Part shown: positions 1-8,938 of the stretch, in pieces
How the letters are laid out: every line of letters starts with the position of its first letter
Position numbering within the stretch: the first letter of the stretch is position 1
Assembly: GCF_037996825.1 (NCBI RefSeq)
Contig: NZ_JBBNAC010000001.1
Span: 3,658,001-3,722,000, forward strand
From: Bdellovibrio sp. BCCA
GTDB lineage: Bacteria; Bdellovibrionota; Bdellovibrionia; Bdellovibrionales; Bdellovibrionaceae
DNA: 64,000 bases
Direction of reading: 5' to 3'
Translations under genes and position numbers: made by a program
The notes under the pieces: generated by a model
Told to the model about the DNA's origin: nothing
The model's database searches: none
Seen by the model: only the letters and a program-made list of their open reading frames with translations

Positions 1-1640
1 GTATTCTTTCCGGAATCCCACGCCATAATATCTTGTGTGTCATCCTTGCGATAAAAGTTAAATGGCAAGTGTCTCCAGTGTTCAAAGTTAGGAGCTGAGT
101 CGCCGTAATAAACGCCGTTAGGATCTGGAATAGGAGGATTGTAATTGTTTGAGCCTTGCCACAAAGGATCGAGCTTATAAACTGCTTGTCCATATTGGAA
201 TAAAGCACGTCTACTTTTCAACCCCCACTGATCGCCAATAAAACGACTGTAGTTTGCTGCGCGAGATGGATCGGCCGGATCTCCGATATTTCCGACATCA
301 ATAACTCTCGGTGGGATATTAGGATCCAGCTGACTTGATCTTGCCAACTGATCCGAACCTTTGCTCGGAACTTGTTTTGATCGCCAAGTTCTACCAACCC
401 ATGGACCAATTCGTCCCCCGAAGGGTTTATAAAATGCTCGCGCTTTTAGCGTCACAGCTCCAAATGGAGAAAATGGAATATTCGGCTGCGTTGTAGCGGA
501 CACTCCGACATAAGCCATACAATAAGGATTTTTTTCGACACCAACTGAGAAATTATAAGGACTTTCTAATGGTGGTGCAGCAACACGAATAAACTCGGCA
601 ATCTCATCGATCTCTGAGGCGAAAATAGTATTTTTATAGTGCGTCGGCTTATTGTCTTTTTGCAGCATCATCTTTTTCGGACGAATCGTATTAGAAGCGC
701 CTTCGCAGACAGTATCTACATAGACAAAACCCGGAGCAATTTTTATCGGAACCAACCACTTCGGTGGAGCACCGGACTGAACACCAGATTTATTGCAGTT
801 TGGATTTCCAAGAGAATTATAAATTTCGAAAGTTTCATTCTTCTTCATGGAATCAAGATTCGCGGAAGTCAGATTGTTGAAGAGCGTCTTTTTGATTCCT
901 TCACGGACACTTTGACCATCAATATCATAAAAGTCAGCTTTAGGGTCATCGGGGCTCATTGCTCTTGCGAGATAGTTGATGAACTCCATACGGCTGGCTT
1001 GGTCAATATTATAGCCAACTACAAAGCTACCTAAAATTTTATAATTGAACGAGCCAAAGTCTCTGCAACGCTCAAAGGCTTTACTTCGCATTTGTTCAGA
1101 CAATGTTCGAACAGATCTACTCACGTTAGGTAAGTCGATGAAAACAGGAGGCGGAGTGAAAATTTTAATTCCGCTGAGGTTCTTCAGTGATTTACAAGTA
1201 TTCTCTTCGGGCGGCATTGGCTTGAAAGGGATATACGTGATGCAGAATGCAGGGGCATTATAAAAATCTTCCGCCGACATATTGATGCCGTCCTCATCAC
1301 TTCCCTTGAGGCCTCTTGTCACTTTATCAAATGGATGTTCCTCGAAATCCCCGGCACTCCCCAACATGCGGTAACGCCACGTTAACAACTTCCAGCTTTG
1401 ACGGATTTGATAATTGGTATGAGCAATGACGTTCATGCCTTCAGCTTGTTTCATCGCTCCGTAGTAAGCGGCAAGATCCACCGAGTTTTGCAGATTGATT
1501 TTGTGATGCACGAGCAAACCGACATTGATAACCATCGCAAAAAATAAAAACAAAATTTGGAAAATCAAAGCGATGAAAAGAGCGACTTGCCCTTTGCGGT
1601 TGTTAAGATTCTGCGTAAATGTGCTTCGTTTGTTTAACAT
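1..1640 (-). CDS. TadE/TadG-like envelope protein, 3' end outside window
   Basis: The minus strand is open from an ATG at 1638-1640 to the window edge (546 codons plus two bases), so the C-terminus is missing. The start reads MLNKRSTFTQNLNNRKGQVA and is followed by one hydrophobic helix at about residues 19-41. An N-terminal RKGQ-type stretch before a single helix and a long extracytoplasmic part is the layout of TadE/TadG-like (Flp pilus assembly) proteins. The rest is predicted periplasmic, with scattered Cys and Pro/Asn-rich loops, and shows no catalytic motif I recognise. A weak GAGAGAA lies about 12 bases upstream. In Tad systems such pseudopilin-like proteins sit in the envelope. The TadG assignment is inference; membership of a single-pass envelope family is firmer. 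Confidence 0.7.
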   Translation of the reverse strand, partial: MLNKRSTFTQNLNNRKGQVALFIALIFQILFLFFAMVINVGLLVHHKINLQNSVDLAAYYGAMKQAEGMNVIAHTNYQIRQSWKLLTWRYRMLGSAGDFEEHPFDKVTRGLKGSDEDGINMSAEDFYNAPAFCITYIPFKPMPPEENTCKSLKNLSGIKIFTPPPVFIDLPNVSRSVRTLSEQMRSKAFERCRDFGSFNYKILGSFVVGYNIDQASRMEFINYLARAMSPDDPKADFYDIDGQSVREGIKKTLFNNLTSANLDSMKKNETFEIYNSLGNPNCNKSGVQSGAPPKWLVPIKIAPGFVYVDTVCEGASNTIRPKKMMLQKDNKPTHYKNTIFASEIDEIAEFIRVAAPPLESPYNFSVGVEKNPYCMAYVGVSATTQPNIPFSPFGAVTLKARAFYKPFGGRIGPWVGRTWRSKQVPSKGSDQLARSSQLDPNIPPRVIDVGNIGDPADPSRAANYSRFIGDQWGLKSRRALFQYGQAVYKLDPLWQGSNNYNPPIPDPNGVYYGDSAPNFEHWRHLPFNFYRKDDTQDIMAWDSGKN

Positions 1641-1762
1641 CTGTGTTTAAACATTCTCTCGTAGGATTGCTCTTGAGGCAACAACTCGACCTCTAAAACT
1701 TTGACTTGTTCTATAGTGAGATGACAGACTTTTGGACATAGTTCTACGAAGGGAACTCGACG

Positions 1763-2647
1763 ATGGTCCGATTCATGCTCGCCTTGCTTATCAGTTTTTC
1801 CGTATTGAGAGCTTCAAACGCTCAGGCGGATATTTTGTTTGAGGGATATTCGAAAATTCTCTCTGGAGAGCAACACATTGGTTACGTCATCAGCCGTTAT
1901 GAATTTGACGCTAAGAAAAAACAATTCATCTCTACTTATTTCCTGAAAACCGGAAAGGGCCCCACTGAAGTCACTGAGAGCTTGAAGGCTTACGCTGACG
2001 CCGAACTAGGTCCCATTTCATATGAGTACACGACACTCGCGGGCAAAGAGAGCAAAACGATTGATGCGAAATTCAAAGCTGGAAATCTCAGTGCCGTCGT
2101 CAAACATAACGGCAAAATTCAACGAATCGAAAAGAAAGTTCCTAAAGGCACATTCCTTTCTACTTTCCTTGTGTATTTGATGTTGAAAAGTAAAGAAGGC
2201 CTAAAATCGGAAACAAACTACGAATATCAAGCCATCGCCGAAGAAGATGCTGCCATCTATAAAGGCCAAGCTCTGGTCGGAAAAGAAGAAACTTTCAACG
2301 GGTTTAAAGCTTTTAAAATTCTTAACACCTTCAAAGACATTAAATTTCTAAGCTACGTCAATGAACGCGGTGAAGTTCTTGGCACAAATGCCATGGGCCA
2401 AGGTATCACGACAGAACTTGTAGGCACACCTTCTGAGGCGACAGCGGGACTTCCTTATAGCCCCACTCTTTTGAAAACACTTTTTGGTTCTGTTCCTGAG
2501 GGACAAGCCAACGTCGTTGTCAGATCAGCCAAACTAAAAGAGGCTGAATCAAAAGCACCCGCACCATCCAAGCAGATGGGAGTGCCCCAAGGACAAGGAA
2601 TTATTCTTAAAGCTCAACCTGAGAAAGCGGATAGTAAAGGACATTAA
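1763..2647 (+). CDS. secreted protein of unknown function
   Basis: 294 residues. Residues 1-22 form a Sec signal peptide (hydrophobic MLALLISFSVLRA, then SNAQA before a likely cleavage site). The mature part alternates short hydrophobic and charged stretches, as in a beta-rich periplasmic protein, and ends in a low-complexity Ala/Pro/Lys tail (about 262-294). An AAGGGAA Shine-Dalgarno lies 8-9 bases before the ATG. Only 2 bases separate its stop from nagZ, so the two are probably co-transcribed, which hints at an envelope or peptidoglycan role. I do not recognise the family. Confidence 0.8.
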   Translation: MVRFMLALLISFSVLRASNAQADILFEGYSKILSGEQHIGYVISRYEFDAKKKQFISTYFLKTGKGPTEVTESLKAYADAELGPISYEYTTLAGKESKTIDAKFKAGNLSAVVKHNGKIQRIEKKVPKGTFLSTFLVYLMLKSKEGLKSETNYEYQAIAEEDAAIYKGQALVGKEETFNGFKAFKILNTFKDIKFLSYVNERGEVLGTNAMGQGITTELVGTPSEATAGLPYSPTLLKTLFGSVPEGQANVVVRSAKLKEAESKAPAPSKQMGVPQGQGIILKAQPEKADSKGH

Positions 2648-2649
2648 GC

Positions 2650-3762
2650 ATGAGCATGAATCACATCATTGGTCAGCATTTCTTCATTGGCGTTTCTGGA
2701 CACGCTCTGACTGCTGACGAAAAGAAATTCATCGTAGATAACAATATTGGCGGTGTTTGCCTTTTTGGACGAAATGTCGCTGACCCAAAACAAGTTCACG
2801 ATCTGTGCGCGGAAATTCAATCTCTTCGTCACAAACAAGCTGACAAAGCTCCTCTTTTTATCGGGATTGATATGGAAGGTGGACGTGTTCATCGCTTGAA
2901 ACCTCCTTTCACTGTGTGGCCTCCGCTTCGCAAGCTCGGAGATCTCGATGCACCGACGGTTTCTTTCCATTTTGCGAATCGAATGGGACAAGAATTAAAA
3001 GCTGTTGGCATTAATTTGGATTTTGCTCCCTGCGTGGACGTGTTTACAAATCCCGCAAACACGGTGATCGGAGATCGTTCGATCAGTTCCGATCCAGAGA
3101 TGGTCGCGAAACATGCTTCTGCGTTGGTGCGCGGTTATATCAAATCAGACATCATCACATGTGCAAAACACTTCCCTGGTCATGGCAACACCATCATTGA
3201 TAGCCACGAAGATCTTCCAGTTGAAAACGTCGATATGGCTCGTCTTGAATCTTGTGAGTTGATTCCATTCAAAAAAACATTCAAGGCTCGTGTCGACATG
3301 GTCATGACTTCGCATATTAAATTCCCGAAGATCGATCCCGAGTGGCCTGTAACTTTGTCTGAAACTTTCATACAAAAAATTATCCGTGATGAGTGCCGCT
3401 ACCGTGGTTTGATCATCACTGATGACCTAGGAATGAAAGCGATGACAAAACATTATGGAATTGAAGAGGTTCCAGTGCGCGCATTGAAAGCCGGCGTTGA
3501 TTTGCTTTTGTATTGCAATGACCCTGAGGTTCCACCTCAGGCTTTCGAAGCCGTTCTTGAAGCGACAGCACAAGGTTCTTTGCAAAAAACAGATTTAGAA
3601 GCGAGTTACCGTCGCATCATGGATCTTAAAAAAGCAAAGATCACTCAACCCGATCCACTTCCCATGTCTGAAGTCGTCAACATTGTGGGACATCCTGACC
3701 ATTTAAAAATCGCCTCTGCGATCGCCAACGGCCAAATCCCCGACGGCCTTCTTCCAGAGTAA
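2650..3762 (+). CDS. nagZ: beta-N-acetylhexosaminidase (NagZ family, GH3)
   Basis: 370 residues with the whole GH3 catalytic domain and no signal peptide, as expected for the cytoplasmic NagZ that removes N-acetylglucosamine from anhydro-muropeptides in cell-wall recycling. Visible motifs are GIDMEGGRVHRL (72-83), the signature KHFPGHG (173-179), the acid/base Asp-His pair in DSH (184-186), and TDDLGMKA, where D258 is the expected nucleophile. In a predator it could also process prey wall fragments, but that is inference. The gene lies 2 bases after a secreted protein and is followed by a strong hairpin shared with the convergent operon. Two Met codons lie close together (M1, M3), so the exact start is uncertain by two codons. 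Confidence 0.93.
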   Translation: MSMNHIIGQHFFIGVSGHALTADEKKFIVDNNIGGVCLFGRNVADPKQVHDLCAEIQSLRHKQADKAPLFIGIDMEGGRVHRLKPPFTVWPPLRKLGDLDAPTVSFHFANRMGQELKAVGINLDFAPCVDVFTNPANTVIGDRSISSDPEMVAKHASALVRGYIKSDIITCAKHFPGHGNTIIDSHEDLPVENVDMARLESCELIPFKKTFKARVDMVMTSHIKFPKIDPEWPVTLSETFIQKIIRDECRYRGLIITDDLGMKAMTKHYGIEEVPVRALKAGVDLLLYCNDPEVPPQAFEAVLEATAQGSLQKTDLEASYRRIMDLKKAKITQPDPLPMSEVVNIVGHPDHLKIASAIANGQIPDGLLPE

Positions 3763-3765
3763 AAA

Positions 3766-3789
3766 AAGGCCTGGTATATACCAGGCCTT
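3766..3789 (-). terminator. palindromic rho-independent terminator between nagZ and the Rhs operon
   Basis: A perfect 24-base palindrome with arm AAGGCCTGGTAT is flanked on the plus-strand left by seven A residues (3761-3767). Read on the minus strand, the hairpin is therefore followed by a T-tract, which fits termination of the four-gene minus-strand operon. On the plus strand the trailing sequence is only weakly T-rich, so termination of nagZ is less certain. Confidence 0.8.
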
Positions 3790-3804
3790 CTGAAGTCTTT
3801 ACTT

Positions 3805-6264
3805 TTAGTACTTAAATTCGTTTCCAAGAAATGATGCCGGCCTCATTACTTCAATCGGAGTGTATGAGTCTTGCCATGTACCATCTCCAATAGTTCCCAG
3901 AGTTCCGCTTCCCCAACAATAACCCTTACCCTCCGCAACAGTACAGTGGCCATAATGATCAGCATCTATACTTGTAGCTCCCACTATTCCGCTCATCAAT
4001 GTAGGAGTAGTTACATTGAATGTAACTCCATCGCTTGGCAGTGCAACATATCCCCAGTAATAGGCAGAGCCATTCTTAACTGCACTTACGGAGTTCGTAT
4101 AAGCATCGATATCTGTCACGCCTGCGCCCATCCCGATGGGAGTTACTGGAGAAGAAGCGGAACCGACTTGATTTGGGTCTCCCAACTGTCCACTACTATT
4201 TAAACCTACACATTTCGCAGCCCCATTATTTAATATACAAGTCGAATTCATACTGGCCACAATTTTCGTAACATTGGTACCCAGCTGGGTTCCCTGAATC
4301 GGTGTCAAACTCGCAGTCGTATTTCCATTTCCTAAGGTATAAAACGTATTTTTTCCCCAGCAGTACGGTGTACCGTTATCATTTATGGCACAACTGTGTG
4401 TATGTCCTACCGATACTTGTTTTGGATTTGTAAATGTGACTAATGTAGGTGAACTTCTGTTAACTTTGTCACCAACACCTAACTGGCCTTCATTATTGCT
4501 ACCCCAACAAAAAAGTAGTTTTGTTGGGGGATTTACTAGGGTGTTGTTGGTTATCGCACATGCCGCATTGAAACCTACATTGACAGCCAAAACATTGTTT
4601 AACGCAACTTTTGTAGGAATTGGATAAACGCCTCCAGTAAATCCCTGGCCTATTTGGCCATTGTTGTTATTTCCCCAACAATAGAGCTCGCCCGCTTTAA
4701 CCGCACAGGCAAATCCTACTCCGACACTAACCGATTGCACACCTGCAGACATTCCTCGAACTGCAGTCGGTACATTTCTGTTATCTAGATCACCAAGACC
4801 TAATCTGCCAAAAGTATTACTTCCCCAGCAGTAAAGAGCTCCACCTCTAATGCCACAAGCCGCTTTCTCGCCCACCGATATGCTTTCCCAAACAACGGGA
4901 GTGACGCCATTATCAAGCAATGTGACTCTGACGGGCATATATTGGCCGGTAGCAATACCGCCACCGGAAACATTGTGTGAAATTAAATGAACAGCATTAC
5001 CGTCCTCTAAATGATCATCAACCGTATTAACGCTAATTTTTTGAGGCACATTCCAGTTACTAGTTGTAAAGGTCAATGTAGCCGTACTAGCCCAGGGGGC
5101 ACCGCCAGAACTTGATAATGTAATGTCCGTTGTTGGAGAAGTTGCCACTACTGTTACATTTGAAGTCGGTTGAGACACCAAAGATACATTGTAAGAGCTT
5201 TTACTGCCCTCATAAATTTCCAAGTTGTCTTTACTTAACACTATACTCGGCTGCTCAACACTTATCGAAAGAGCCGTTTCACCGATAAATATTTTTAAGC
5301 TGTCTAATACGTCCGAAAACGCTGTGACAATCATGCTGAGGTCATCAATCTCACTCTGATAATATGCTATAAGGTTAGGATCAGTCGCCTTATTCTTCGC
5401 ATCAACCATTTCCGATTTTCGAACAAATCCAGCAGAAACAGCATCACTTAGAGACTTTCCATCTCTTTTGTTTCGAATTGTTAAGCTTGCTTTAACCTCA
5501 TGAGTACCAAGAGTCAGTTTCGTCGATGGAACAGAAATTAAAAAGGACGATGAAGAATTTGGTGTAGATGTCAAAAGATTGCCGTCCACCTTAGAAGTCA
5601 GAAGCAACTCCATTTCCTTAATGTCATAGCCAAGGGCAGAGGCAACAATATTTGCATTCACGCTTGCACTTTGGCCCAATGAATAGGTGTTGTTTAGATG
5701 ATCCGCCGTCAACAAAAGAGAAGATACTATCTTTTTTCTTGCCAGGGCTGCTGTGGCGGAAACATTTATCTCTTTAGTTTCAACTAACGTTCTATGTGAA
5801 GAAAGCTGAGATAGCAAAGATTGCTTCAGTTGATTATTGTTGTCTATTGCCTGTTGCAAATTAATTTTTTTTGCGGGATTTGTTTCCTCGACAAGTAAGC
5901 TGCTAAGCTTATTGTTTTCTTGATCTAAACCAGCAATGCTAGACAAAATATCTTTTGCAACCTGCTTTTTCTGAATATAAGCGTCAACATGAAAAACCGT
6001 TTGTCCAGCTGATGTAATTGCTGGAGTAACCGCAGCTGCCTCAAAGTCAGCGAACTTCGTTAATTTGATCGCAGCGCCTCCCCATGTTCCAGTCATATAT
6101 ATTTCAGAGTCAGGATCAGTAGGGCTGGTTTTTATGGATGCCATCAAGACGACCTTTTCTCCGACTTGATATTGAGATTTATTTGTGCGCAATTCAATAA
6201 ACTGTGGATTAACCGCAAAGGCTTGCGAAACAAATAGGAAGATAATTAAGAAGATTGATTTCAT
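3805..6264 (-). CDS. exported RCC1 beta-propeller protein with Calx-beta-like domain
   Basis: 819 residues. The Sec signal peptide is 1-17 (FLIIFLFVSQAFA). Residues 20-170 form a beta-rich domain interrupted by a helical, Gln/Asn-rich hairpin (about 100-160), then a further Ig-like stretch (about 190-285), a Calx-beta/cadherin-like segment (about 340-452), and a C-terminal propeller (about 459-805). The propeller has seven blades, each with a C-W-G or similar core (LYCWGSN, LYCWGNN, LFCWGSN, PYCWGKN, KCVGLN, YYWGYV, YCWGSG), and most blades have a second Cys, so disulfides are likely. RCC1 propellers are protein-interaction platforms, and export points to the surface or periplasm. It overlaps the upstream gene by 4 bases (ATGA). 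It is the last gene of the Rhs operon. The partner is unknown. Confidence 0.85.
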   Translation of the reverse strand: MKSIFLIIFLFVSQAFAVNPQFIELRTNKSQYQVGEKVVLMASIKTSPTDPDSEIYMTGTWGGAAIKLTKFADFEAAAVTPAITSAGQTVFHVDAYIQKKQVAKDILSSIAGLDQENNKLSSLLVEETNPAKKINLQQAIDNNNQLKQSLLSQLSSHRTLVETKEINVSATAALARKKIVSSLLLTADHLNNTYSLGQSASVNANIVASALGYDIKEMELLLTSKVDGNLLTSTPNSSSSFLISVPSTKLTLGTHEVKASLTIRNKRDGKSLSDAVSAGFVRKSEMVDAKNKATDPNLIAYYQSEIDDLSMIVTAFSDVLDSLKIFIGETALSISVEQPSIVLSKDNLEIYEGSKSSYNVSLVSQPTSNVTVVATSPTTDITLSSSGGAPWASTATLTFTTSNWNVPQKISVNTVDDHLEDGNAVHLISHNVSGGGIATGQYMPVRVTLLDNGVTPVVWESISVGEKAACGIRGGALYCWGSNTFGRLGLGDLDNRNVPTAVRGMSAGVQSVSVGVGFACAVKAGELYCWGNNNNGQIGQGFTGGVYPIPTKVALNNVLAVNVGFNAACAITNNTLVNPPTKLLFCWGSNNEGQLGVGDKVNRSSPTLVTFTNPKQVSVGHTHSCAINDNGTPYCWGKNTFYTLGNGNTTASLTPIQGTQLGTNVTKIVASMNSTCILNNGAAKCVGLNSSGQLGDPNQVGSASSPVTPIGMGAGVTDIDAYTNSVSAVKNGSAYYWGYVALPSDGVTFNVTTPTLMSGIVGATSIDADHYGHCTVAEGKGYCWGSGTLGTIGDGTWQDSYTPIEVMRPASFLGNEFKY

Positions 6265-8543
6265 TTTGCACTCCCAAAAAATGATTTCTTATTTTTCAGA
6301 TTCAATACACTGGGAACAACGTTAGCTTTTAGGACATACTTGAATGGCGTTGTATAACCGGAAACATTAATTTGAACTTCATCCAGCAAAGTTCCCGCCG
6401 TAGACGATGATCTTACGTACGATGTAACATCCATATTTGTCTGCAAATAGTCAATAGAGCCAATCGCACATGGTGTAGACTCTCTTACGCTCCAACTAAA
6501 ATTATTTGTAGTTCCCTCAACGATACTTGAGACCTCATACAATCCATAAGGCAATACTGTTCCAAAAAAATCGTTGAGAAAGTCTGGATAAAGCACAGGG
6601 CCGTAACTTCCTACCACAATATCTCCAAAATTTAATTCTTTAGAATAGCTGTTTGGAGCTGGTAGTTTTGCCGTTTTAAGAATAAATACTTTTGATGACT
6701 CCCCCGGTATCGCATCCCACTCAAAAATCGCCTGCGCAGTCTCAGCGCCATTGAAATTTCCCGGACTCACATTTATTGGAACTTCAACTTCGCAGCCAGA
6801 ACAAATATGCAATCCAGATGGTGGAATGCTCATCGAAAAAATTCCGGAAGTTCCTCCCATATGAGTAATTTGGGGAGGCGAAGTAATAGTATAACTCGTG
6901 TTGGAAGTATTACGAATTCTAATAATTGTAGCGCTTGGAGTATCATATGTGCCATATAGCCCGATAGGGCTAATACCTGCTAAAACATCTAAATTTTGAT
7001 CTCCTGACCATTGCAGAGAGTTGATTTTACCAAAGAATGAAAGGCTTGAAGGAACCGCTGGAACAATACTAACGTGTACAATTTTTCTTGAAGTAACAGT
7101 TCCTTTCAAAATGATGGGAATGTCGACTCTCAATTCTGAATTTCCAGAATAAGCTACGGAGAATTGAAAACCCATACAAGAGCGTGCATTAATACTCCCT
7201 TGACGGCTTCCATTAACTAGAGAAAAACCCGAACCTAAAATTTGATATGAGGCTTCGGTCGGCAAGTTGTTACAAGCTCTGAACATTCCGATATAAAACT
7301 CTCCTGAAAGAGCCGAACCTGCAATATTCAAGGGCGTAATTGTTAAAGCGTCGATGGCTCCAACCGTAATCACGGTTAAAGAAGGAACACTCTCTAATGT
7401 ACCATTAGAGACAACCAAAGAAATCACATAACTTCCCGAAGTTTGTGCCAAGAACGTTGGATTCACAACACTAGAATCATTAAAAACTCCGTCCAAAGCT
7501 GTGGCTCCCTCAGGTTTTGAAACGACTGACCAACTATAGGTAAGATTCTTGCCACGTTCATCGTATGATTTAGAGCCATCAAGCTGCGCAGAAACTCCTG
7601 ACTGCACATTTTGAGGAAAGCCCGCAAAAGCTACAGGATGGATGTCACCCGACGGCCCCGAAAAGTTTCCGTCTAATGCATAAAACGCATTTTTTAAAAT
7701 CGTACTAGCAGTCTCTCCATTTATTGTTTTCGTAACAACGATATCCTGCATACCATCCGGAATACTTGGAGCAATAAAACTGATTTGATTGTAAGAACGG
7801 GTCAGTTGGGATTCGTCCAATGTAATTCCAGCTATCGTTAATGAATCGACATCCTCTAGGTTTCCTCCGTTTACTTTTATTTCATATCCTCCTGCAATAG
7901 AACCGAATCTTGGTTCACACTCATTTATACGCGGATAAACTGATCCCGAACTTGGAACAACGGTAAGCTTCTCTGTCTTATTTGCGACAGGTCTTTTTAA
8001 AGAATTTAATGTAGTTTCCAAATCTATTTTTTGAGTGTTCTTTTGATCAAGCGTTGCTTGGAGTTGATTTTTTTTATCAATATCTGTTTCACGAGCAATA
8101 TCGTTTGTAAGTTTATCAATCTCCCGATTTAGTACAATCAATAGGTCTCTTGCCTGCTGACTAGCATTGAAGTCTTCAATGAATGCCGAAACTTCGATCG
8201 TATGTTCGCCATTCGAGTGGAATATCACTGGAGCGGAAATCCATAATGTCTCAGAACGATTATTAATTCTAACTTCTCTTCCGTCTATCTTTAGGCTAAC
8301 GATCGATCTAACAGTTTTATTTCCTTCAAAATCAGTAGACAGCTCGACAAACACCGTCACCTTTTCTCCCTGTTCGGGTTGCGCAGGCGAAAAGCGAACA
8401 CTAGCAATTGAATATGATACTGACTGATTAAGTTTTTTTAAAAACTTTGAAAATTGTATTGGATTAGAAGTTTGCAAATTCGGGCTTCGTGCCATTGCAA
8501 AGCTTCCCCACAAGAGTATCCCCATGGTAATTAACCTAATCAT
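6261..8543 (-). CDS. exported multidomain IPT/TIG and PKD protein
   Basis: 760 residues. The start is fixed by a strong AAGGAGGAG just before the ATG and by a signal peptide (1-18, ending AMA). Domains in order: an Ig-like fold (about 42-122) split by a charged helical hairpin (about 126-185, rich in Asp, Lys and Gln), an IPT/TIG domain (about 203-290, with GGYEIKVNGGNL), a PKD domain (about 302-395, with LDGSKSYDERG and YSWSV), and further beta-sandwich repeats to the end, including an Asn/Cys-containing anchor-type module (about 590-700). The N-terminal domain resembles that of the next gene. No enzyme motif is visible; the architecture suggests a surface or adhesion role. It begins 23 bases after the putative immunity gene and overlaps the RCC1 gene by 4 bases. 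Confidence 0.83.
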   Translation of the reverse strand: MIRLITMGILLWGSFAMARSPNLQTSNPIQFSKFLKKLNQSVSYSIASVRFSPAQPEQGEKVTVFVELSTDFEGNKTVRSIVSLKIDGREVRINNRSETLWISAPVIFHSNGEHTIEVSAFIEDFNASQQARDLLIVLNREIDKLTNDIARETDIDKKNQLQATLDQKNTQKIDLETTLNSLKRPVANKTEKLTVVPSSGSVYPRINECEPRFGSIAGGYEIKVNGGNLEDVDSLTIAGITLDESQLTRSYNQISFIAPSIPDGMQDIVVTKTINGETASTILKNAFYALDGNFSGPSGDIHPVAFAGFPQNVQSGVSAQLDGSKSYDERGKNLTYSWSVVSKPEGATALDGVFNDSSVVNPTFLAQTSGSYVISLVVSNGTLESVPSLTVITVGAIDALTITPLNIAGSALSGEFYIGMFRACNNLPTEASYQILGSGFSLVNGSRQGSINARSCMGFQFSVAYSGNSELRVDIPIILKGTVTSRKIVHVSIVPAVPSSLSFFGKINSLQWSGDQNLDVLAGISPIGLYGTYDTPSATIIRIRNTSNTSYTITSPPQITHMGGTSGIFSMSIPPSGLHICSGCEVEVPINVSPGNFNGAETAQAIFEWDAIPGESSKVFILKTAKLPAPNSYSKELNFGDIVVGSYGPVLYPDFLNDFFGTVLPYGLYEVSSIVEGTTNNFSWSVRESTPCAIGSIDYLQTNMDVTSYVRSSSTAGTLLDEVQINVSGYTTPFKYVLKANVVPSVLNLKNKKSFFGSAK

Positions 8544-8566
8544 TTCTCCTCCTTGGATACGATTAT

Positions 8567-8938
8567 TTATTTTTTAAACTTCAAACTTTTCCAAAAATTA
8601 TAAGTCCGACGAAAAAGCCTATTTAAAATCGGACGAGGAGATTTATCCGGATGCTTCCGATAATACTCTTTTCGATCGATTGCATCTCTCAAGGAGTTTA
8701 TAAAAGCATCGACTATATCCTCTTCATTTTTAAAGTCATAAATTTCAAACCTTCTATCGTACCACTCCGATGAAAAATCGGAATCACCGGTATCATAGAT
8801 CCAAAACCTATAGTCAGAAATTTTACCAGTGATATATGGTTTATTATTATCATTCGATAAATATCGGATTTCGATTTCAAGTTCAGTAGACAAATCTTCT
8901 AATCGTTTCACGTATTTTTTTTGAATTTCATTTTTCAT
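8567..8938 (-). CDS. probable immunity protein for the upstream Rhs toxin
   Basis: 123 residues, cytoplasmic (no signal peptide), with a basic C-terminus (PILNRLFRRTYNFWKSLKFKK region). The ATG overlaps the Rhs stop codon as ATGA (8935-8938), which indicates translational coupling. A small unrelated gene directly behind the variable end of an Rhs protein is the standard position of a cognate immunity gene in polymorphic toxin systems. The sequence is rich in aromatic residues and Asp/Glu in the middle (YRFWIYDTGDSDF). I recognise no named immunity family. The function is inferred from position only. Confidence 0.65.
   Translation of the reverse strand: MKNEIQKKYVKRLEDLSTELEIEIRYLSNDNNKPYITGKISDYRFWIYDTGDSDFSSEWYDRRFEIYDFKNEEDIVDAFINSLRDAIDRKEYYRKHPDKSPRPILNRLFRRTYNFWKSLKFKK

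Noticed and set aside
639-1263. Plus-strand frames in the first kilobase
   Set aside because: They lie opposite the TadG-like gene, whose frame is open to the window edge and has an N-terminal helix; no Shine-Dalgarno supports the shadows.
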